Shown here: piece by piece, positions 12,001 to 24,000 of the stretch
How positions within the stretch are numbered: the stretch's first letter is position 1
Layout of the letters: every line of letters starts with the position of its first letter
Source of the DNA: Phallusia fumigata
Lineage: Eukaryota > Chordata > Ascidiacea > Phlebobranchia > Ascidiidae
DNA length: 39,876 bases
Assembly (NCBI GenBank): GCA_008931825.1
Contig: QXVZ01005767.1
Span: 1 to 39,876, forward strand
Direction: 5' to 3'
Position numbers and translations under genes: made by a program
Notes under the pieces: model-generated
Database searches by the model: none
Seen by the model: only the letters and a program-made list of their open reading frames with translations
Told to the model about the DNA's origin: nothing

Positions 12001-15000
12001 TACGTAGTGTGGACACGAAGTAATCGTTTTAAATCAACATTTTTTTCAAAAAACTTCAACTTGCCAAATTTTAGCGAAAATGTGTAAAAATCACTTTGTC
12101 AGTTTTCTTATTCAAATAGAATTAGATACTTTACAAATTTGTCCTAAAATCTTTCACATCTTTCCAGGCACGACATCCCAGGATATTCACTTGTCGGTTT
12201 ACGAACCTCCGACCATTGACAACGGACCAACAGACATCACTGCTACACTTGGTGATACTGTGAAACTCCCGTGTGTGGCGAGAGGGGTGCCTGTCCCCAA
12301 AGTGAGTGAGATATTTTTTTTTGTTAAAAAACTGGAAACCAAAATGAGTGAGATATTTTAAACTGGGATAAAGGACAGGAAACTGAAATATTGACTGCCT
12401 GTCATTTAAGTTTTGTTTCCGGCAAACGACATTATTTGTTTATTTGAAATTTATTTGAAAAATTTCGGGGATAAATGAGTGTATTTGACCAAAAGTAATG
12501 TTATTTATACCCCTGTGATAGTTTTCATCTAACATTCTGATCTCGGGCGATTTCCAGAACCATTGCATCGCAGATGCAACAAACAATCCTGTAACATTTG
12601 AAACTACCTTACCTTTAAAAATTGTTTTTTACAAAAAAAGTAAAAATACTTTTAATTAATCCTTTAGAAACGCACTATGCTACACGTTTAACAAAAACTT
12701 TGGTAAAGTTTATATTGTACAGAGATAGTTTTAAATCTACTACAAACCTCACGGTAAAAAAACAACCACTTAAAAAAACGAAAATCTTCAAAAAAATTAA
12801 GGTTTTATGGAGAAAAGACAGCGCACCAATATCAACAAACAACACACCGGAAAGATTCGATTTTCATTTATCCGGTTCCGTGATAGTGGAATCGGTGCAA
12901 GTCGATGACGCAGGTCGCTACGTGTGTCTAGTATCAAACGGCGCCGGATCCTCTAGAAGAATCATCGAGCTTGATGTGGAAGGTAAACAATATGACGTAA
13001 CAATATAGGTTGTGACGTAATACGTGACCAATAAAGTGTGAACATTAAATTTCGTCAGAAATGAAAAAAACAAAGCGATAAAAAATTAAAAAATTGAAAT
13101 TTAAAAATTTCCAAAAAAAGATTTAAAAGTTTTTAATTTTTCAAGTTCCACCCAACATCCTCCCTGGTGCGACCAACGTCACTGTGAACGTGAATACCCC
13201 CGTGACATTGGACTGCGAGGTCACCGGTCTCCCACGACCCGAAGTGAGATGGACGAAGAATGGCGAAGAACTCGATGTGAGGGGAGACCCTTCGATAAGG
13301 TCACCATAATTGCTTGAAAACCATTTTTTCATATTTTCAACTTGTTACTAACTTTGTGGAAACATATTTTCATTAAGTTTTGAATGTTTGACATGAATTT
13401 AAACAATGTACAATTTTTTTATTTATATACGGATTGGTATTAAATCGTTAATATTTATTTTCGTACATTCATCTTAGTTTCTTACTGTAGTGTTTTGAAA
13501 AACGAATGTTTAAAGTAGCCCGTCTTTCTCATTATCAAAATTAAAACCTTTTCTGAATTTTTAACGAAGCACGTTTTGACCTTTTTAAATGTTTTTACAA
13601 TATATATTATTTCAGACTCTTAATAATTGCCAAGACAATTATTTTTATTCATTTACCATTATGTTTTGTTTTGTAATTGCAAAAATCGAATAACTCAACA
13701 TTTAATTTAAACGTTTTCCTAAATTTTTAAATTTTTACGATTTTCTTATTTCCACCTCCAGTTTGCTGGGAACTGGTTCCCTCCGCATCGCATCTGCTGC
13801 TGTAACCGACACTGGATATTATCGCTGCGAAGTTTCAAATCCTGCTGGTCACATTTACAGGGATGTCACCTTGTTTGTTCAAGGTAAGTTTCTTATTTAT
13901 CTGTAAAGCTTTCAAATGTTTATTTGAAACTCACTTTTTTTGAAATAATTATTATTTTTTTGCAAAAAAATCTGTGCAAAGTATACAGCAGATTTTTTTT
14001 AATGTAATTAAGAAAAAGTTGCAATCCAGTACTTGTGTGTAAAACTGTTTTGGTCCGGTAAAGCGGCACAAAGTTACTTGTTGTGATAAAAGAAAAAGGT
14101 GAAACTACTCTTAAAACGTCATTAATAAAACCAACCAATAGAGTTTGTGGAAATGTAGAGTGTTTTTTACACACAAGTACTCGCTTGTATCTTTCTATTG
14201 AGACTATTTTAAACCGAATTGTGCATCCAACGTGTTGACAACTTTTAACGTCAAAAGTTTTGTTACATCTCAACCAGTTGCTCCCGGTATATCGGACGCT
14301 CCCACCGAATACATAAAACAACCGAACATGTACCTGCGAATCCCTTGTGACGTCACAGGCACCCCACAACCGGAAGTGACGTGGCAGCAGAACGGACGTG
14401 ACATCGACAAGTGAGTTATTTAGAAAATCCGGTTTGTTGAGATGTTTTGCCGAAATTGACGTTTGTGAAATGCGGATCAAGGTGAAAGTAGTTAATGAAA
14501 AAAATTAACAGTTATCAGTATTTGTTGCGTGGAATTAAATAAATATCCCCCCCAAGATGTTCAAATGCTTTCATGACTTGAAAACCCTTATCCATTCATT
14601 GTTTTATGTTTCTCAGTTTGGATGACATATATGTTGACTCCACACACGGCCTTGTATTTCCTTCCATCAGTTTGTCACATGATGCGATGTACACGTGCAC
14701 AGCCATCAACTTTGCAGGTTCGTATTAAATTGATCAAGATTTCTCTTTCTAAATCAAGAACACGGATAAAATAACAACATCGAGCTTCAATGACTAAAAG
14801 CAACTGGAATCAGTCCACGTCATAGCAGTGTCTAGAATTTTACGTTTCATTTTATTGGAAACTGTCTGGTGGGAAATGGCCGCGTTATTTGAGAAGTGTG
14901 TTAACTTTTATAGTCAGAAAAATCACATGGTTTCGAAATAGGATTAAAATAACTATAAAATATTTTTAAAAATACTAACATCTGACCAGTAAATATTAAT

Positions 15001-18000
15001 GTTAGTTTTAGTATTTGAAACATTACATTACTAAAATAAACAAAGCAAATACTAAAAAGCCACCCAGACTAACTGAGACATTACGCAAAAATTGGCTCTC
15101 GAAATCATCTTTAATTCTCTCCACTTGGTGTCCAGGGAGAGCAAGCTATGACGTCAACTTACAAGTGCGGATACCAGCGAGCATCCGGGACACCCAGGGC
15201 AATTGGACCGTGTTCGAAGGCGACTCTATATCGCTACCTTGCGACGTGTCTGGCGTTCCGACACCGACCGTTACGTGGCGCAAGGGAGCGAGCGTAGTTG
15301 AGAGAGATGGAGATAGATTGGTTTATCTTAGTGACAACAGTTTGCTGATTGGTTTGGCAGAGGTAAGGTTTGTTCCCACATCAAACCTAATCGATATGTT
15401 TTTTGTTTTTTATATTTTATCATATTTTTCAATGTCGGGATTGGATGAAGTTTGGGTAGTTCGTGTAACATGTTATTGTAGTGTATTGATTGCTGTGTTT
15501 AATCTTATATCCCCAGCAGTTACCCCACTAGACCCTTAAAACGGGTCAAATTACTAAACAATATCCAAACTGTTTGTGGAACATTTCATTACAACAATTG
15601 CTGGGCTTAACTCTTTGACCGCAGTGGGTTTAAAATATTGTGGTGAAAAATATTGTGAACTTTTTTTTAATTGGGTAATAAAGTTCGTGGCAATATGGTA
15701 AAAGCCACCTCTCCAGTTTGCATTAGTCTATATGTCACTAGAAAACATTCACCAAAAAAATTTCAACCAGTCAACTATGTTTTTTTTATTTTTCAGCCTT
15801 CTGATGCTGGCACCTATACTTGTGTTGCACAAAACGTGGAAGGCGTGGCTTTGAAGGATTCAAGTCTCGATGTTTTTACAGCACCACAGTTCAAAGTCGC
15901 CATACCTGACACAAAGATCGTCACAGTTGGAGAGGTTAGTGGTCAAACACAAATTACACAGTTTCGGATTTTTTTATCTGCACTCTATGCATTCTAATGT
16001 GTGTTGTCCGTTCCCAATTACCTTACACTGTTTTCTTTTTTTACTCAACCCCAGATTAAAATTAAACTTACACAGGTTAAAAGGCTTAACATATTTTGCA
16101 AACTAGAATTTATCTCAAAAACGCAGTGCTCTAAAAATTTGGATCGTTTTTCAGTCACTAACGGTTCCTGTGGTAACATCAGGCCACCCCTCGCCTGACA
16201 TCGTGTGGTCACGAAGCGGCGTGGAGTTGGACTCGGTAGATGGCGCCCTACAGATCACCGTTGTGTCTCTAACGGACGAAGGTGAAAACTCCAGTGCAAA
16301 TAAATACCTAAGAACTTGAATTAAAATGTTCAAACGATCTAAGATGTCCCCGTTTGTGTTTCCAGGACTTTACTCTGTGACTTTACGCNTCAGATTTTTA
16401 TTGGCTAGTGTTGGTTACAAACTTATAATCATAATATTTGGATTCAACTTAATTAATTTTTTAAATAACACCTTCTTTAAAACATCTCGAAAGTTTCAAG
16501 ACGGCTTTTAAAAACTCTTTAAAGTATAACAAAGAGAAAACCTTTCACAATTCATGCTACGAGCTACAAGGTTTTAAAAGTTTAACGAAATTAACGAAAC
16601 GCGGTAACCTAAAAACAAAAAATTATGATTTTGAATGCGATTCTGAGATCAGAACATTTGCCGTAAAATCAAGTATACAGGTAAAGTAAACCCCAAACTT
16701 TGTCGTATTTCAGCTTGAACTTGATGGATTGNGAAACGCGGTAACCAAAAAATTCAGATTGCAGGATATGACTTTGTTCCGTATTTTAGACTTTTGCTCC
16801 ATGATAGGTGTTTCATACCGTAGGCTGGTGGTCAACATAGATTAACTAATGGGCTAATGGGTTTATAATTGTTTTTCCTGTTTGAATCCAACAGTACTTT
16901 TATTCATTGACCCAACAAACATTTCAGAAAAAACAAAACAACAAAGTGTGATTGTTGCACTTTTGTATACTGTATCTTTTGACCCCAGTTCACAGTTCAC
17001 CCATCAGATAACCTACAGTTCCCCAAAACGTCAAAATTTATAATTTTACTGTGTGTTGCAAGAAGCCTAAGCATTTACACATATTGAGTTCACGCTCTTC
17101 ACTTTCCGAACAACCCTGTTTGGTTCCGGGTTGCATCGAAAAGTTTTTGTGTTTCAGTTTGGACGAAGGGAGGTCACCTTCTTCCTGACAGAGCCTCCAT
17201 CCTCCGGAACTCATCACTTCTCATCCACACGGCAAGATTGGACGACACTGGAGAATACGAATGCATCGCCACCAACTTTATGGGATCAACTTATTCACAC
17301 GCGTTAGTTACCGTCAGGGTGAGTGGAAATGGCAAAGTTTGATAAAGTTCTGGTTCTGGAAAACTATCTACAGAACTTGATTGAATCTGATGTCTTGTTT
17401 TTTTGTCCAAAACACATAAAGTACGGTAGAAAGAGGCGTGAATGACTCCAGTAGGTCAAGGATTTACTCAACCAATATTTGCTGTGGTAAAGTAAATATA
17501 AAGTAATTCTGACTTCAATCCATTTCATTTACTGAAAAAGGGAATTTGTGTCTAATTTCAAAATTTTGCTTCAAAAACTTCAAAAGTGACTTGACAAAAA
17601 GGACAGTCAGTACAAAGGTTTAGTTTCATGTTTGCGCACGATGAATGACGAAATAATCAATACGGCTGCACAACAAAATGCACTTTAGTCATTTCTATCT
17701 GCTATTAAGCTCATTATTTCTGCTCCCAGGATTGAAACTAGTAGTTAATTCGTATTCATCAATTCCAACCTTCTACTTTCAGGTCCACGGTGGTTTTGGT
17801 GGGTGGGGCATCTGGGGTTCTTGCGGAACAACATGTGGTTTCGGTGAACAGGAAAGACAGAGAATCTGCGATAATCCTCCTCCTGCTAATGGGGGAAGAA
17901 GCTGCCAAGGATCTTCAGTCGACACGAGAGAATGTGAACAAGGCCCCTGTCCTGGTGGGTTACATAGGAAATAGTTTGTTGAATGTTTTGACATCTATTA

Positions 18001-21000
18001 TTTAAACAGTTTTTGCTTTGAACGCTGTATGAGTGACGAACTTCGGTACTTGTGGTGATGACTGATACGATAAAACTTTTGTCTAACACTATGTTGCAAT
18101 AACCATTGGATCAAACTCGTGGTTGCATGAACCAGCTCAAAAAACTTTCCATAGATAAGGAAATTTAAAATACAATTTTTGTCCTTATTTTTGTCCTTGA
18201 AACTCTTGCCTCAGCTAGATTGGTAGGTTTCCAACTTTGTACAGTTGACCATCAAACATTCGAGTAATTGCTGTTGCTATATTTATATTGCGATGCTCTG
18301 GTGAATTGTTAGTGTTGAAAGGTGATCATTAGCAACAAACTTCATCTAATTTATTGGAAAAAGACACAGACAATATCCCTTTTTATAAATTTCCTAAACA
18401 CGTTCGATAGTAAATGACTTTGATGGTTTTCAAACAAAACAGAAATAGTTTCATCCAAACAAAAGTGTTTGTTTCATCCAAAAATATTCTTTTGCCTCAA
18501 GTCAACGGAAAGTGGAGCACGTGGGGCGATTGGGAGGATTGCTCGGTCACGTGTGGTCAAGGGGTCAGGTCAAGGTCACGGGAGTGCAACAACCCCGCCC
18601 CCCACCATGGGGGATTACCCTGCAACGGTGACGCAAGCGAAAGATTGGTGTGCGTCAGTCAGAGATGTGCAGGTGAGAAACTTGGTGCTTTACTTGTTAT
18701 TAGGCAACAACAATTAAATCCTTCAGGTTGTTTAATTTGTTTGTTTTTTGGTTGGGGCGTCGTCCTAGTTCCACATTTCTCTGGGTTAACAATAATTTGG
18801 CGTAATAAAAAATCCTTCACAACGAGTCTCTAGTGACTAGTGATTTTAAAGACTAGTGATTTTATACTGATGGTACTCATTCATTACTTGTAGAATAAAT
18901 ATATTTAAATCCATCCTTCCAATCTATAAAACCTCACTCATGTTGCCAACAGTTGATGGGGTTTGGTCGCTATGGGGTCCATGGTTACCGTGCTCAGCAT
19001 CCTGCGGTGAAGCGTCACAATTGCGATTACGTCACTGCAACAACCCCCCACCGTCCGGGGGAGGGCGGAAATGTTTCGGCCCTGAAACGTCATCAAGGAT
19101 GTGCAACGTCAAATCGTGCCCGGGTAAGTTTATTTGAGTTCTACGCTATTTGCTTGTTGCAAATTGAAATGATTTTATCTTTAACTAGTTGACTTTGTAA
19201 TTTTGACTGATGTTTCTCACTTCGTTTTTTTTATCAATATTTTCCTTTTTTTACAATTTACTTTTTTTTGATAGATTTTTTTATTTTTTTCTGTACAAAC
19301 CCTTTTTCCTGAAACCAACCCCCTTTTTTTCCTTTTTACAATTATGCAATCGCTAAAATTCGCAACCCTTACATGTAAGCGGCAAAAATCAAGTCAAAGC
19401 GACGGCCAATTGTCCAGTTTTTTCACTTTGAACACAAGATACAAACTCTCTGGCAATATTTTAAATTTATCTACAGTAAAGTGTAACTTAGGCAAACGTT
19501 TCAACAATCACTGATATTGTCATCATCAGTGAACTAATTACGGCAGATACATTTGTAAATAAATTTGTCCACTTTCTCCAGTGAACGGAGGATGGTCAAG
19601 TTGGGGTTCATGGGAATTCTGCAGCGTCTCTTGCGGAGGAGGAGTGAGAGCAAGAGTGAGAAGTTGCTCCGAGCCCTTCCCGAGTCCGGGAGGAGAACCT
19701 TGCTCTGGTTCCAACCGTCAACTTGATAATTGTAATATCGACTCCTGCTCGGGTAAGTCCCCACAACCGATTCTTGTGCAAAATAATGGATTAATTAAAC
19801 AACAATATGTGTTTTATCTTGTTTAAATTTCTAAGACCAAACTAATGCTTTTAAGTAGTTTAGAATAGCAAAGCTTACATTGATAAACCTTTTAAGGTTT
19901 TATTTTTGAGATTGAAGTATTAAGAATAGGTAATCGATTTTGGTTGCATTATAACGTCTTTGACAAACCACGTCAAAAACCTTCTTCCGCAGTTACGTTT
20001 TAGAAAGGGTACGTAAAAAAACTTTGGTATACAATTCATGGTTTTAAATGGTCTCAATAAGAAGAAACAAGCCAGCATTTGGGCGTAGAACATCTCAGTA
20101 ATCTCAATTAGTTAAATTGCTTGAACGTTTTACACATACCATGTCCCGAAAAGATCCACTTTATGTATTATGACAAACATTTGGTTTTGAACCACAGTTA
20201 ACGGAAACTGGGCAACTTGGGGACCATGGAGCACTTGTTCTAGATCCTGTGGTGGAGGGCAAGCGAACCGATACAGATCCTGTTCGAATCCGGCTCCAAG
20301 ATTCGGAGGAAGATTCTGCTCCGGTTCCGATTCGGATATCAGATCATGTGGACTTCAATCGTGTCCGGGTAGCTAACTGTTCTGCATAAACCGGAAAATT
20401 TTCAGTGATAGTGAAGCTGTTAGTGCAACCATCTTGCATTTGTAAAAGTGTTGGGCAAAATGTTTACTGTGTTTTCCTGCTTAAGAAACTTAGGAAACCC
20501 TGTTTTTTTCTTTATGTCTATTTTGTTTCTGTGCAACGCCGGTTTGTTCCTCAGGTTCGGTCAGGAAAAAGTCGTTCAAATTTCTTCAAATTTTATGGAT
20601 GGGTATCTAAAGTGTGCACAGTAACTTATGATCCCATAGTTGCACTTTCGGTTCAGCCACAGTCCCCCAAAACGTTAAAATTTGTAAACAGCAATCATTA
20701 ATGAAGTAAGGCAGCTAGTTGGTTATGTTTTACTTCAGCTGTGTTACAGCAGGTCTGACAATTTCGTTTCATGTTGATACTTTCCTTGTGGTATTTCCCC
20801 CACTAAGGATCAGCTTCTTCAAACTTTAAACAACTTTTTTATTCCTTTCCTCAGTCGACGGCAATTGGGCGATGTGGGGTGATTGGGGAGATTGCAGCAA
20901 AACATGTGGAAGTGGAGTTCGGAGCAGAAGAAGATATTGCACCAATCCTCCTCCTAGCAACAGAGGAAGATGGTGTGCTGGTGATGCATCACAAGTGGAT

Positions 21001-24000
21001 GTTTGCAAGATGAACAAATGCAAAGGTAAAGTATAAGTGCCTAGGCTTTAAAGATTTCTTGATTTGAGCAAAAATGGATAAGTCAAGCTTGTGATGGGAT
21101 TCGAACCCGCGCCGCAAGATTAACTGACGTATTTTTCCCAGGTGGTCCTCGACAGGGCGAAGGAATTTTATTCGGAAACATCAACGGAATCCCATTCGGT
21201 GGATCCGATATATCCGCTAATGGAACCGATATAGGAGACGATTTGACTCGGATCCAAGCTGTCATCAAGAATGTCCCACCTTCTGTGGGTAAGTGCTGCG
21301 CGATTGATAACAATCAATATTGTTTAATCAACAATTCCGTGCAAAGCGAATATTTGGTGCTTCACTTGAATGATAAATTACAATTAAACAGGATTTGAAT
21401 CGACAATAAAAGAGGAATTTTGTTTGTAAAGTCAAATTTAAATTCAACATAGGAACGCAAGACACGGACTTGAAAAAATAGCTTAATTAAAAAACATATC
21501 TGCCAGAAAACATGTGATAAATACATTGTAATAAACGTTTTAATAATCGCTGTTGTGATTATCAGTGCAATAAGCATTACAATGTATTCTCTACATACAA
21601 GCTTTCCCGTAGTTATGTTTTTAACTGCGATTTCAACTAGTACACGAATCATTAAGCCTATGGTCAAAAAAGATGAAAAACAAAACTTTTAAGGCCCATA
21701 CTTGAAGAGTCAGATTTCTATCTTAACCCCGATCTATTGGACAATGGCTCGTGAGACGGAGGGAGCTTACAACGGTTACACCTTGACGGAGGGACAATTT
21801 GATAGAGAGGTTATGGTGAGTTAAAAATGCTGGTTACGCAGAACCGTTACAAATACATTATCATCAAATAGTTTTTATAGTTATCGTTTTTATGTCTGCA
21901 CTAAACATAAGTCTACCGTCATGGGTTCGAATCCCACCGCAGTCTATATTTTTCTGGCCCATGTGTTGTTGCGCTTGAATGCTTAGAATAATTACTCTGA
22001 TTTGTCATGACGATAAGCAATTTAAATTCGTTGCTTTTCAAACTGCAATATTTGCGGTTCTTTACCTCCTTGGCAAAATTTTAGAAAGAATTTGTGTTTT
22101 TTCAAAGGATCCTTTTCATTTAATGTGATAAGGATGGTTTACTTTTTTCCCCATTAAAATATAATTTTTAAAAAATTTTAAAATGATGATTTTGGGAACA
22201 TAAAAGGACACCAATAATATTCAGGTCGAGTTTGCAAGTGGTGAAGTTGTGAAAATGTCTCACACCGCACGAGGCCTCGACTCAAGCGGAAAACTCAAGA
22301 TGGAAGTTACCATGGAAGGTTATGTCCCCGAAACCAATCCCTTCACTGATATCGACATCAAGGTAAAATCAACAATTTGTTTGCGTAATTAATACCAGGC
22401 ATGATTATGTGTATGACGTCACTACTATGACGTACAAACAGGCGAAAATTCGCTGGAGCTATTTCACCAAGAGTGTTGTACATGGAAGGAATTTTAAACT
22501 TGTTAAAAATGGAACCAAAATATTGACTTTTTGCTTCAATAGACATATGAGTCTATTTGTCGACAAACGGCGATTGAATATTTCTGAAACATTGTTTATT
22601 GAAACATTGTTTAAAGTTGTTCGTAAATAGTCTGTTTAAATCAGTATTTTAGAAATAAAAACTATGTTCCTACCATTGGAAATTTTGTTTTGACTGTAAC
22701 ACTGAAACAAAATTCGTCCCTTGCAAATACTAAATTGCTCCTAGTATAGAATTCTCACCCCGCCGTCGAAAAGCCCTAAACTAATATACTTTTCACAGGA
22801 CTACACAGAAGATTATGTTCAAACTGGTGACGGATCCCTCTATGCATATTCCGACCGACTTTTAGCGATGGATGGTTATATCATGCCTTACACATGGAAT
22901 CATTCAATCTCATACAACGCATCAAGAGGAAGGGTTAGTTGACAGACCAAACTGGTTTGCTGCGAACTGAAGTCCTTCAATATCTCTGACGACCGCCTTT
23001 AATTTCGTTTTTAAAGTTTAGATGTTGCGTTGTTAACATGTTTGGTAACTTGGTATTCACCAAGGGACGTCATACATTCGCATGGTTTGTGTCCCATAAG
23101 CCGTTGATCCCATTTGAAATAAAATTGTTTATTAATTCGATGTTGTGTGGAACGCAAGACACGAATTTAAAAAGTAGCTGAAATGTTTGGAATGCGATTG
23201 TTGAAATGTTTGCATTACTATGTGTTTGCTATATACAAGTTCCCTGGCAGTTATGTTTATAATTACGATATTGCACCAAATCTTTGATCAAATCTTATGG
23301 TTATCGTTCACATCGTGATCTACATTCTACATTCTGTGCCGAGTTCAATGGATTTTACTAACTGCAGATGCCCTATCTTGTCGAGCAACTCTCTGCTTCC
23401 GACATCCTCGTGGATTATGACATCGACAAGGAGGAACTCTTCTTCCAGATGGATGTTCGGATCGGAAGAGGTGATCCCAGCGATCGGTGCCCGGAGGGAT
23501 TCATCCTCCACCAGAGTGGAGCTTACTGCACTGGTGAGGAGCATGGAGAAATAATTTAACTTAACAAACCGTCTGTAATTCGTCTGAACTAAGCGAAACT
23601 CTTCTAGAAGAGCTTATCAAAACTTCAAGCATCAGATTATTTAAATCGGATTCAATTTTACATTTTTTTCGTGTTTGACTGGATTCGAACCAGGGACGCT
23701 CGCGAATACGAATCCCTACCAATGTTTTATTGTCTGTAAAAGTGTCGTTTAACATTCTTCCAAGCACTCGTCCATTTAATATCTCCTTATTTCACTGACA
23801 GATGAGAACGAGTGCGACACCCAGCGGCCGTGCTCTCACATTTGCATCAACGTGATGTCATCGTATATTTGCTCGTGTCCGACTGGGTACACAATTGGAC
23901 CTGATGGAAGAACTTGCGAAGGTAGGAAGCAGGTTCAGAACTGTTCTAAACTAAAAGTACATTATTGCTAAACGTGAACCTGTTATCTGCTTTATTTAAA

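Noticed and set aside
13920-14480. Minus-strand open frame of 186 codons
   Set aside because: It runs antisense across a clear Ig exon and a foldback, has low-complexity AT-rich sequence and no recognisable domain.
23675-23720. tRNA-like GGATTCGAACCAGGG segment in an intron
   Set aside because: Only a B-box-like core is visible, with no A box or SINE tail, so I did not list it as a repeat.
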